Below are positions 1-10,000 of a DNA stretch of 64,000 nt, piece after piece (the stretch's first letter is position 1; every line of letters begins with the position of its first letter). The DNA comes from Telopea speciosissima. Its lineage: Eukaryota; Streptophyta; Magnoliopsida; Proteales; Proteaceae. The position numbers and the translations under genes were made by a program. The stretch is from assembly GCF_018873765.1 (NCBI RefSeq), contig NC_057926.1, positions 56,557,378 to 56,621,377 of the forward strand, read 5' to 3'. A model generated the notes under the pieces. The model searched no databases. It was not told the DNA's origin and worked only from the letters and a program-made list of their open reading frames with translations.

Positions 1-3000
1 TCTCAAGTAATTGCTTGAACCATTGGGAAGACAACTTTGGATACCTCCTGAGATCTTTGTAGTCAACGTAGACAATGCCAAACCTTGATGTGTACCCTGA
101 TTTCCATTCAAAATTGTCAAGCAACGACCACGCAAAGTAGCCAATTACGTTAGCTCCATCATCAATTGCCTTCTTGAGTTGAGTCAAATAGCCCTTGTAG
201 AAGTTAATTCTTGTGGTGTCATACAATCCATTGGGGATAGTAACATTACCAGGATCATCCATGCCTGCCATCAGCCACCAGAAAATTTATATTATGGCCT
301 TCTTTTATTTACTAAAACTCTATACAGGTCATTGAGTCTCATTCCTTATGGACTCCCAAGATAAATTCTACTCATCTATATGTGAAATAGTATGATGTAT
401 CCATTTAGACCAAGGAGCTGTCTATCTGTGAAAATTCTAGCAGTGTTTCCCAACTATTAATGGGAAAACATAAGAGAACAAACCAACCAATAAAATTTTG
501 TAGAAGAAGTCCTACCATCTTATCTTTATCAGTAATATACTAGGTTATGAATTTTAGCTTGCTCATACCATTCTCTGATAGAATAACAGTTGGATTCCCA
601 TAATGCTCTTTCACATAGGTCAAAACCTTGTACATGCCCCATGGTACATCATACAACCAATAAGAATTTGCCTGCAAATATTCAACTTGTCAGATTGATG
701 AAACCCCAAACAGAAAATCATTTAGGTATCAATTATTCTAAACTATCTTAATGAGGTGAGGAACCCATCATAGAAGCCCAAATTCAATAGGTAACAGAGG
801 ATCCTAATTCAAACATTTGTTCAATCATTTCAAATGTAGAAATAACATAAAAACAAAGAAGTATGGTAAATTATGTATACCTTTGGTCCAATAGGTACCC
901 CCTTGCGAGCAACTGCAGAGATTACAAATAAAACAGGGAGAAATAAATGATCAAGATAATTCTTGTGGGTAACATATTTTCTGTTACAAGGTAAATGAAG
1001 AAATCTTACAAGCAAATCCACAATGCCAGTCATTCTGATAGCCTGGAATGTAGTTGGTCTGATGAGGATCATACATGTAGTAAGCAGTGTACTCATTAAT
1101 ACCCACAAAATCTGATGAACCCTTCACCATTTCAACTTCTTCTTCTGCGAATTTGGGAAGCCTTTTTCCCACGATATCCTGCATTGTTCTCGGGTATTCA
1201 CCATATACAATGGGATGAAGGAACCTGCAAAATCAAGAACATCATCCAAGCCACAACGGCTAATATCTTATTAGTAACTGATGGCCAATGCACCCTACAT
1301 TAATTATGAGGTTAATGTCATTACCATCCAACATGAAAGTCCCTAGCTCTTTGGGCTGCTAGTTGGTCAGCCTTTCCTCTAGTAAGAGGTTCATACCAAA
1401 CAAAATCCAGGAGAATTCCAATCCGCCCCTTCTGTTCTGCCTACATTTCATGAAAAAGACACCAAAAGACATTATCAGTCATCAAAAGACCGCTATATAT
1501 AACTTGGACCCAACTGTGGAAGCAGAAAAAGTGATTCTTGCCTGATACTTCTCCCGGTATCTCTTAACTGCAGTTGCATGGGACAAAAGCAGATTATGGG
1601 CTACAATATAAGGTTCAGTAGCAGAATTCCCAGCTGTACAGTTTCCAAATGGTTGGGAACATCTTGCTGGAGCAAAGATCCCATTATCATAACCAAGTGC
1701 AGCTACAACCCTTGGCTCATTGAATGTCATCCAATTCTTCACTCTATCTCCAAATGTCTTGAAACAGAATTCGGCATAATTGGCATAGTCTTCCCTGTAT
1801 GTTTTGAAGAGAACCATTGAAGGCTTAATCAAATGGAATACGAACCACAAGTGTTTTGGATTGACAGATTCAACTTCAAATTCCTATTATTTCTATAAAA
1901 CCAACACAGATTTGAGAGTAGTGCTGTAAGCCTGTAAGGGTGAGCTCATTCTACATTACTTCTATAAAACCAACACAGAAACATACTATATAAGCTTTCT
2001 GGTAACCCGAAGTCAACTTTACATACTGCACACCACTCTTCGAAATCACAGAACATGAAAGCAAAAAACCAATCAAATGTGTAATACTTGCAATGCAACA
2101 TTGTTATATAGGTCAAGCTAGAAAACAAGTTCATCACTCTATTATTCAGTATTGTACTTACACTACTTGGCGGTTTAATAGTCCTCCGTATTTCTGCTCG
2201 AGCGCCAATGGAAGATCATAGTGATACAGATTTGCATATGGAATAATGCCTACAGGACACCACAGAATATCAAATACAATATTAATTCCATTCAATGAAT
2301 GTAAATAGATGATAAGGAAAGATTTGATTAGACATATAAGATCACTCATTCAAACTAAGGAATGATTTGTGGATAATGATGTGCAAGGATCTAAACAGTT
2401 ATTTCATAAGGGCAGTAGTAGTAAACACAGAAATGTAATTACCTCTCAGAAGCAAGTAATTAATCAACCTATTGTAATAAGCAACTCCCTTCCAATTGAC
2501 CTTCCCAGATCCATCTAAACAAAGAAAGATATAACATCAGATGGATGTTCCATAGGAGCAAGCAAATTCTAGAAACAAAATTAATTAATAGTTAAAAAAA
2601 AATCATACTTGGGAAAATCCTAGACCAGGAAATTGAGAATCGATATGCATCAAAGTTCAACTTTGCCATGATATTCACATCCTCCTGCAACCCACAAGCA
2701 TCATATTTACTTCTTGAGTAATTTAGTTTACACAAAGAAATATGGCATACCCCAGTTTAGATATTATGCTACCCATGAAAGAAACAAAAAAAAAAAAAAC
2801 TGTTCAGTGGTTTAAAATATGGGGAAAGTTTTCATACACGGCTGTGTAAGTCGTGTATGTGAGAGGGTGGGAGTTTCAAGGCATTAATTAATGGGTGGGG
2901 GTTTATGACTTTTCCAACTCTTTGTGAGAGGGGACACGACCGTGCATGCTTACACGGCCGTTTATGAAAACTTCCCCCTTAAAATATTGCGGGACAGGGC

Positions 3001-4814
3001 AAGATCAGACCATTCAAGACAGTCAAGCTGGCAGATTGGTAATAACTAAGGCTATGTTTGGAAGGCAAAACAAGATTTTTTTTTTTTTTTTTTTTGAAAA
3101 TAATAGAGAGAAATACACATAAACTAATATTTTTTTTTGGTAGGAAGCTAATCACTAGTATCATCACTACTTTTGTCATAATATGTTTTTTTTTAAAAAT
3201 CTTTTTTCTTGCCTTCTAAAATAGTCTAAAAATATGTTTGGTTACCAAGAAATGGATAGAAAAAAGAAAAAACATAATAACACAAAAATAATAATGAAAC
3301 CAAATATATATTTCTCTTGCTACGTATTAAAAAAGTTTTCAATATTTTTCTTTCCTTTTCTTGCCAATCAAACACATCCTAAGATCTGAATTAGCTTTAG
3401 TAAGTCTTCAAGAATAGAGAGGGTTTTCCTAGCTAGACCTAGGGATGTAAATGGATAACCAAAAATCCAAATCCGATCTGCATCCGTATCCGTTTAGGGA
3501 CATCCGTATTCGTTTAGAGATATCTGGGAAAATATCCGAGTACTTAATAACAAAAAATTAAGTAAATAATGATCTTGAGGGTTTTTTAAGATTCAACAGG
3601 TTCTAGAATATGAGGAAAAAACGAATCATGATCTAAGAGATATGGATTGAGAGTGAATTGTATCCGCTAGGGAGAGGAAGGTATGGGTTACACAAGACAG
3701 AGATGTAAACGGATGGTTGGAAGTCCAAATTCGATCCGCATCCAAATCCATCCGTATTCGGCTAGGGAATATCCAGATCTGATCACATCCAATCTGTATC
3801 CGAGCCAAATCCGATCCGTTTACATCCCTAGCCTAGACTGAACAGGGCAGGTCACAGCCCAACTATTATGGGCTGGATTTGGAATGAGACGCTAAGCCCA
3901 ATTATTTAACGAGATGGGCCGGCGTGTCCCCAAGGCCTACTTCCAACATCAGAGAGAAAGAGAGAGCTGTGGACATCAGAACAGACATGTGGGCTAACCC
4001 ACCACTGCGTTTCATTCATATCAACGGCCTTGAATCTCGTGAAAGATAGAAAAACGACGACCAAGGGATTCACGGAAGGTCGCCGTAGATCCTGACACCA
4101 CTGAAACTGAAAGGACCGAAAGTGAAAAAACCGACGCACAAATGCATTAGCGATTCGTACACATCCACAGAGGGATAGTCAGATCGGAATCTTTTCTTTA
4201 ATCTTAACCTAGTTATCATCGATTTTTATTTGAACAGAAAAAAAAAATAAAAAAATTTGGGAATGGATAATTCAAAAATATTAGCGATTACTCCTGCAAA
4301 ATCAGAGTTACTGAAGAAGAAGAAGAAGAAGAAGTTAGGGAAATTATAATTAGTGTCGGCAATCGGGAAATTCACCTTGTAGCGGTGATACTGGTCCACC
4401 GCAACCTCAGCAGTTGCATTATTCGCAATCATTCCTGCAAGTTTCACATAATAATCACATTACAAAGCCAAAAAATTGAGTTACAATCCAGTGAATTCTG
4501 TGAAAAAAAAAGCAGAAGAGAGAAGAAAGGAAGAATGGCAGAGAAAGTGTGGGTTGTGAACTACCTGGAATTTTGACGAAGGCGTCCCAGATGCTGGGAC
4601 CTCTGCCATCTTTGCTAGCCATGCCTTCGACCTGATACGCCGACGTCGCAGTCCCAAAGATGAAACCTTTTGGGAAGCTCTTTCTGGACAGTCCTCCCGT
4701 ATCGAAAATCCTCTTCTCTGGCAATGCATCTAGTTCTGGTTCGGAACCAGACGAAAGGGTCAACACGCACAGACAGACTAACAAGAACACCAAAAGAGCC
4801 CTTATCTTCTTCAT
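1..4814 (-). CDS. BGLU44-like family-1 beta-glucosidase/beta-mannosidase, copy A (3' end cut by window)
   Basis: A secreted GH1 retaining glycosidase, expected to cleave beta-glucosides or beta-mannosides (cell-wall oligosaccharides or conjugates) in the apoplast. Exons read downward: 4565-4814, 4376-4434, 2609-2684, 2443-2514, 2162-2249, 1542-1794, 1325-1440, 1010-1224, 881-912, 569-671 and 1-264; all join in frame with no stop. The start gives a hydrophobic signal peptide ([13 protein letters not shown]...) followed by the GH1 N-terminal motif [14 protein letters not shown]. Acid/base Glu is in TFNEP (about residue 208) and the nucleophile Glu is in ILSENG (about 420). The last exon runs off the left edge after ...FKQLLE, so one or a few codons and the stop are missing. 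The intron after exon 6 begins with GC. Residue pattern resembles Arabidopsis BGLU44, whose relatives include beta-mannosidases; substrate is inferred. It is a tandem duplicate of the gene at 7025-13593. Confidence 0.93.
2821..2978. mobile_element. Mutator-like MITE in intron 2 of copy A
   Basis: A 158-bp element with about 30-bp terminal inverted repeats (outer bases GGGGAARGTTTTCATA, at 2821-2850 and 2949-2978). It is flanked by a perfect 9-bp direct repeat TTAAAATAT (2812-2820 and 2979-2987). The 9-bp duplication points to the Mutator superfamily. The paralogous intron of copy B has an uninterrupted TTAAAATAT near 10003, which is an empty site. Confidence 0.85.
3052..3224. mobile_element. 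Short MITE, TATGTTTGGAAGGCAA family (copy A intron 2)
   Basis: Terminal inverted repeats read CTATGTTTGGAAGGCAA on the left and the complement of CTTGCCTTCTAAAATAG on the right, with CTAA-type sequence on both flanks. The interior is AT-rich with long T runs. The orthologous element in copy B is at 10069-10208, so this insertion predates the gene duplication. Confidence 0.6.
3233..3376. mobile_element. Short MITE, TATGTTTGGTTGGCAAGAAA family (copy A intron 2)
   Basis: The left end TATGTTTGGTTACCAAGAAA is the imperfect inverted copy of the right end (TTCTTGCCAATCAAACACA). It directly follows another MITE. Related copies occur at 10217-10369 and 12413-12563 in the intron of copy B. Confidence 0.6.
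3440..3830. mobile_element. hAT-like MITE, TAGGGATGTAAA family (copy A intron 2)
   Basis: Ends are TAGGGATGTAAATGGAT and the complement of CCGTTTACATCCCTA, giving a TIR of about 17 bp. The flanks share GCTAGACC / GCCTAGAC, an approximate 8-bp target duplication. Copy B is uninterrupted at the matching place (CCTAGCTAGACTGAAC near 12612-12627), so the element arrived in copy A after duplication or was lost cleanly from B. An internal second copy of the end motif lies near 3703. Confidence 0.75.
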
Positions 4815-4868
4815 TCTTCGATGACGAGAGAGGGAGAAGATAAAGGACATTATGATTGAATTGTGTGA

Positions 4869-4900
4869 ATTTATAGTGTAGAATGTAGAGAGAATTTATA
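4869..4900 (-). promoter_or_regulatory. Duplicated TATA box of copy A
   Basis: On the minus strand TATAAAT occurs at 4869-4875 and again at 4894-4900, 55 and 80 bp upstream of the start codon. They lie within a short direct duplication (ATTTATAGTGTA on the plus strand). Copy B has only one such box. Which is used is unknown. Confidence 0.5.
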
Positions 4901-4920
4901 GTGTAAAGAAGAGAAGAAGA

Positions 4921-4950
4921 GCAGAAGAAGAAGAAGAAGAAGAAGAAGCA
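4921..4950. repeat. GAA/AAG microsatellite in copy A promoter
   Basis: About nine GAA-type triplets lie just upstream of the TATA boxes. The equivalent region of copy B (13700-13725) is shorter and interrupted. Confidence 0.7.
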
Positions 4951-5039
4951 CAGATGCTGATGATAAGGACAACAGTCACAACACACGAGCTCTGCCCTTT
5001 AACAAAAGAGTCAAAAGGTCAAATACCTGTTTGTTACAA

Positions 5040-5400
5040 AATGGGCTACACCTACACCGAAATATTACGGTATAAGGTACCCAATCCTGTTGAATCCGAT
5101 ATCGCCCGTATCGCGAATACCAATCGATGCCGATCCGGGGTAAAATGATCCGATCGGGCTCAATACAATGGATCCGTATTAGTATCAACACGAATGCCGA
5201 TTTGTATCAATAAAAATGAGTTGATTCACCCAAAAAAAATTAAAAAACAATGAATTGTTTTTAAAATTTAAGCCTTATACAAGAGATATGGCCGGATATG
5301 AATTGTATTGATATCGACATTTGATCTATATGGGCATCGATACTGATATTGATAGATACCTGTTACCTGTAACCTTGGATCCATCCCGTTGAATTCAAAC
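5040..5400. repeat. Degenerate 'cgatacc' repeat tract
   Basis: The stretch is rich in CGATAC/GTATCG-like words (for example TATCGCCCGTATCGCGAATACC) typical of the CATGGTT-ended MITE family described at 41299-41541, but no clear ends are visible. No gene is seen here. Confidence 0.4.
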
Positions 5401-5513
5401 AATGTGACAATTTTTTTTCCGATCAAAACAAATATCAGCCCTTTGACAGAGAAGGATGCTTCCACTGGGCCCGGGTAGATCCAACGGGTTCCCTAGGAGA
5501 CTACTGACATACT

Positions 5514-5755
5514 TAAGGATGTTTCGTGTTCATATTCGTTTAGCACTATTCGAATCCGTTCGAAAGCTAAACGGATGCGGATACGGATAGGCTATAGCTA
5601 TCCGAAAAATTATATTTACATGTAAACGGATAAAATATCCGATCTGTATCCGCTTCCGTATTGGTTTAATACTATTCAAATCCATTCGAAAGCTAATGGG
5701 ATGCAGATGCAATTATAGCACTATTCGAGCCAAATCTTATCCGTTTACATCCATA
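5514..5755. mobile_element. hAT-like MITE, TAGGGATGTAAA family
   Basis: The left end is TAAGGATGTTTCGTGTTC and the right end is the complement of CCGTTTACATCCATA. Flanking octamers GACATACT and GACATAGT agree at 7 of 8 positions, as expected for an ageing 8-bp target duplication. The interior is made of CATTCGAATCC/GTATCCG-like words. Confidence 0.65.
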
Positions 5756-5804
5756 GACATAGTGACATGGAAGGAGGTTTCTTTTTTCAGGCGGTGTGGG
5801 ATAT

Positions 5805-6065
5805 GATTTTAGTGCACGATATTGGATTGGGTATCGTTCACTTGTAAAACCGATCAATACAGTATCAACATGGATTGGTTGTATCAGACAAATTTGTCCA
5901 TGATTTTCTTTAAAAAATAATATATATATATATATTTTTTTTTATTATTTATTTTTATCTATTTATTTTTTATATAGTTTTACCGTTTGTCAACACTGTT
6001 TTACTGATATGATATCAACACAGTATCAGGATTGATGAATAGTGAACCTGATATTATCATGATGT
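5805..6065. mobile_element. Member of the CATGGTT/TATCGATAC MITE family (degenerate)
   Basis: It shares the core GTATCAGACAAATTTGTCC...TGATTTTCTTTAAAAAA and flanking TATCAACAC/GTATCAG words with the elements near 27785-28045 and 41299-41541. The ends are eroded and the middle contains a TA microsatellite. Confidence 0.5.
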
Positions 6066-6473
6066 GGGTGGCAGGAGGAGGCCAGAAGGGGTTGGGGGTA
6101 GGAGAGAGTGATTATTGCGGTGTTCCTCCTTTTGAGGAAGAGGAAGGGTGGGATTAATAAAAAATTTATAAAGAAAATATTAAAAAAAAAAAAAAACGAG
6201 GAGAGAGAAGGATACCGAGTGTATTTTAGGTTGTTGATTTAAATTTTTTTAAATCATTTTGAGATTTGGTAAATCTTTTCCACGTGATATTTTGTGATTG
6301 TAAAACATAAGATAGTATACTCATGTTGCACGTGTTCGTTCTTTTCGTCTTTAATGCCAGTTCAGAAATAGTTCAAATCCTTCCAACTGGCTAGTTAAGG
6401 ATCGAAGACCTCCGGACAAGCAATGAATGAAGTGTTAAATTAAATTAGAGAGAAGCAACTTAAAAGCGGATCA
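6066..6473. other. Intergenic spacer, nothing recognised
   Basis: AT-rich sequence with a poly-A run near 6182. I see no open frame, RNA gene or clear repeat ends. Confidence 0.5.
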
Positions 6474-6568
6474 GGATCCTCTGCAGTACCGGTGGGGCGA
6501 CATGGCAAACATGGCCTTAGCTGTGCCGTCGGATGTGCACTGTCGCCCCGCTGATACTGCAGAGGATT
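6474..6568. mobile_element. Small foldback MITE
   Basis: About 28-bp inverted ends: GATCCTCTGCAGTA followed by GGGGCGACA on the left (6474-6502), and TGTCGCCCC...TACTGCAGAGGATT on the right (6541-6568). The 38-bp centre is unpaired. No convincing target duplication is seen. Confidence 0.65.
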
Positions 6569-7024
6569 TTAATCCATTAAAAACCATCAGCTTCCAATCC
6601 AAACTCCAACATTGCAAATTGTCAACTTGGCCTTGGTTTACCAAAAAAAGGAAAAAACTTGGCTCTTATTTATGGCCTTCTTTCTCTACGGGGTCGCATC
6701 ATAAGTTGCAATAGTCCTTCTTAGAAAACTACAGTCTTGTTCTTAATTGATTATTGATTCGCCCCCTGCACCACAAGCTTGATAACTAGTGCGGTAATGC
6801 TAACTAGTATAACAACAGAAGCACACAAAATACCCGCCGCACCTCCAAGAAATCCCGTCCTTTCATGGGGGTGCGGCGGTCAAGATAGAAGAGAACTCCA
6901 ACCTTTCTTTTTTTCATTCATTAATTCGTGTACTATGATCATGAAAGAAATAATACCCATAGTTCTACCACACACACACATACACAAAGATGAAAGATAA
7001 GAAAGATGCCGATTAATTCCTATC
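6569..7024 (-). other. 3' flank of copy B
   Basis: Probable 3' UTR and downstream region of the complete glucosidase gene. Only the first few bases beyond the stop can be compared with copy A, because that gene meets the window edge. Confidence 0.4.
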
Positions 7025-10000
7025 TCACTGAAGTAATTGCTTGAACCATTGTGAAGACAACTTTGGATACCTCCTAAGATCTTTGTAGTCAACATAGACA
7101 ATGCCAAACCTTGATGTGTACCCTGATTTCCATTCAAAATTGTCAAGCAACGACCATGCAAAGTAGCCAATCACATTTGCTCCATCATCAATTGCCTTCT
7201 TGAGTTGAGTCAAATAGCCCTTGTAGAACTTAATTCTTGTAGTATCATACAATCCAGTGGGGATAGTAACATTACCAGGATCATCCATGCCTGCCATCAG
7301 ACACCAGAAATATTATCTTCTGGCCTTAACTTTTATTTACTAAAACTCTCTATCCAGGTCATTGAGTCTCGATCCTTATCGTCTCCCAAGATAAATTCTA
7401 ATCATCTATATGTGAAATAGTATAATGTATCCCATTTAGACCAAGGAGCTGTCTAGCTGTGAATATAAATTCTAGCAGTATTTCCCAACTATTAATGGGA
7501 AAAACATAAGACAACAAACCAACCAATAAAAATTTGTAGAAGAAATCCTACCATCTTATCTTGATCAATAATAAATTAGGTTATGAATGTTAGCTTGCAC
7601 ATACCATTTTCGGATAGAATAACAGTTGGATTCCCATACTGCTCTTTCACATAGGTCAAAGCCTTGTACATGCCCCATGGTACATCATACAACCAATAAG
7701 AATGTGCCTGCAAATATTCAACTTGTCAAATTAATTGATGAAACCCCAAACAAAAAATCATTTAGGTATCAATGATGATTGTAAACTATGTTAATGAGGT
7801 GAGGAACCCATCATAAAGCTTAAATTCGTTTAGTAACAGAGGATCCTAATTCAAAACTCTGTTCAATCATTTCAAATGTAGAAATAACATAAAAACAAAG
7901 AAGTACGGTACGGTATATTATGTATACCTTTGGTCCAATAAGTACCCCCTTGCGAGCAACTGCAGAGATTACAAATAAAACAGGGAGAAATGAATGATTA
8001 AGATAATTCTTGTGGGTAACATATTTTCTGTTGCAAGGTAAAGGAAGAAATCTTACAAGCAAATCCACAACGCCAGTCATTCTGATAGCCTGGAATGTAG
8101 TTGGTCTGATGAGGATCATACATGTAGTAAGCAGTGTACTGGTTAATACCCACAAAATCTGATGAACCCTTCACCATTTTAACTTCTTCTTCTGTGAATT
8201 TGGGAAGCCTTTTTCCCACGATATCCTGCATTGTTCTCGGGTATTCACCATATACAATGGGATGAAGGAACCTGCAAAATCAAGAAGATCATCTAAGCCA
8301 CAACGGCTAATAACTTATTAGTAACCGATGGCCAATGCACCATACATTAATTATGAGGTTAATGTCATTACCATCCAACATGAAAGTCCCTAGCTCTTTG
8401 GGCTGCTAGTTGGTCAGCCTTTCGTCTAGTAAGAGGTTCATACCAAACAAAATCCAGGAGAATTCCAATCCGCCCCTTCTGTTCTGCCTACATTTCATGA
8501 AAAAGACACCAAAAGACATTATCAGTCATCAAAAGACCAGTATATATAACTTGGATCCAACTGTGGAAGCAGAAAAACTGATTCTTGCCTGATACTTCTC
8601 ACGGTATCTCTTAACTGCAGTCGCATGGGACACAAGCAGATTGTGGGCTACAATATAAGGTTCAGTAGCAGAATTCCCAGCTGTACAGTTTCCAAATGGT
8701 TTGGAGCACCTTGCTGGAGCAAAGAACCCATTGTCATAACCAAGTGCAGCTACAACCCTTGGCTCATTGAATGTCATCCAATTCTTCACTCTATCTCCAA
8801 ATGTCTTGAAACAGAATTCTGCAAAATTGGCATAGTCTTTCCTGTGTGTTTTGAAGAGAATCATTAAAGGCTTAATCAAATGGGATACGAACCACAAGTT
8901 TTTTGGATTAACAAATTCTACTTCAAAATCTTATTATTTTTATAAATCCAACACAGATTTGAGAGCAGTGCTGCAAGGATGAGCTCGTGCTGCAAGGATG
9001 AGCCCAATCTACTTTACTTCTATAAAACAAACACAGATTTGAGAGTAGTGCTGTAAGGATGAGCTCATTCTACACTACTTTTATAAAACCAACACAGATT
9101 TGAGAGTAGTGCTCTAAGGATGAGCTCAGTCTATATTACTTCTATAAAACCAACACAGAAACATGCTATAGAAGCGTTCTGGTAACCCGGAGTCAACTTT
9201 ACATAATGGACACCACTCTTCGAAATCACAGAACATAAAAGTAAAAAACCAATCAAATGTGTAATACTTGCAATGCAACATTGTTATATAGGTAAAGCTA
9301 GAAAACAAGTTCATCACTCTATTATTCAGTATTGTACTTACACCACTTGGCGGTTTAATAGTCCTCCGTATTTCTGCTCGAGTGCCAATGGAAGATCATA
9401 GTGATATAGATTTGCATATGGAATAATGCCTACAGGACACCACAAAATATCAGATACAATATTAAATCCAATCAATGAATGTAAACAGATGATAGGAAAG
9501 ATTTGATTAGACATATAAGAGCACTCATTCAAACTAAGGAATGATTTGTGGATAATGATGTTCAAGGACCTAAACAGTTATTTCATAAGAGCAGTAGTAG
9601 TAAACACAGAAATGTAATTACCTCTTAGAAGCAAGTAATTAATCAACCTATTGTAATAAGCAACTCCCATCCAATTGACCTTCCCAGATCCATCTAAGCA
9701 AAGAAAGATATAACATCAGATAGATGTTCCATTGGAGCAAGCAAATTCTAGAAACAAAAATTAATAATAAATTAAAAAAAGAAATCATACTTGGGAAAAT
9801 CCTAGACCAGGAAATTGAGAATCGATATGCATCAAAATTCAACTTTTTCATGATATTCACATCCTCCTGCAACCACGAGCATCATATTTACTTCTTGAGT
9901 AATTTAGTTTATACAAAGAAATATGGCATACCCCAGTCCAAATATTATGATAACCATAAAAGGGTTGGGGGGGGGGGGGGAACTGTTCAGTGGTTTAAAA

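Noticed and set aside
1482..1850. Long frames on the strand opposite to glucosidase exons (for example 1578-1820, 8625-8867)
   Set aside because: They are antisense shadows of GH1 exon 6; the catalytic motifs are on the minus strand.
8589..8841. Exon 6 ending further downstream by reading through (…[10 protein letters not shown]…)
   Set aside because: It hits a stop and loses the [10 protein letters not shown] continuation; the GC donor gives the family sequence in both copies.
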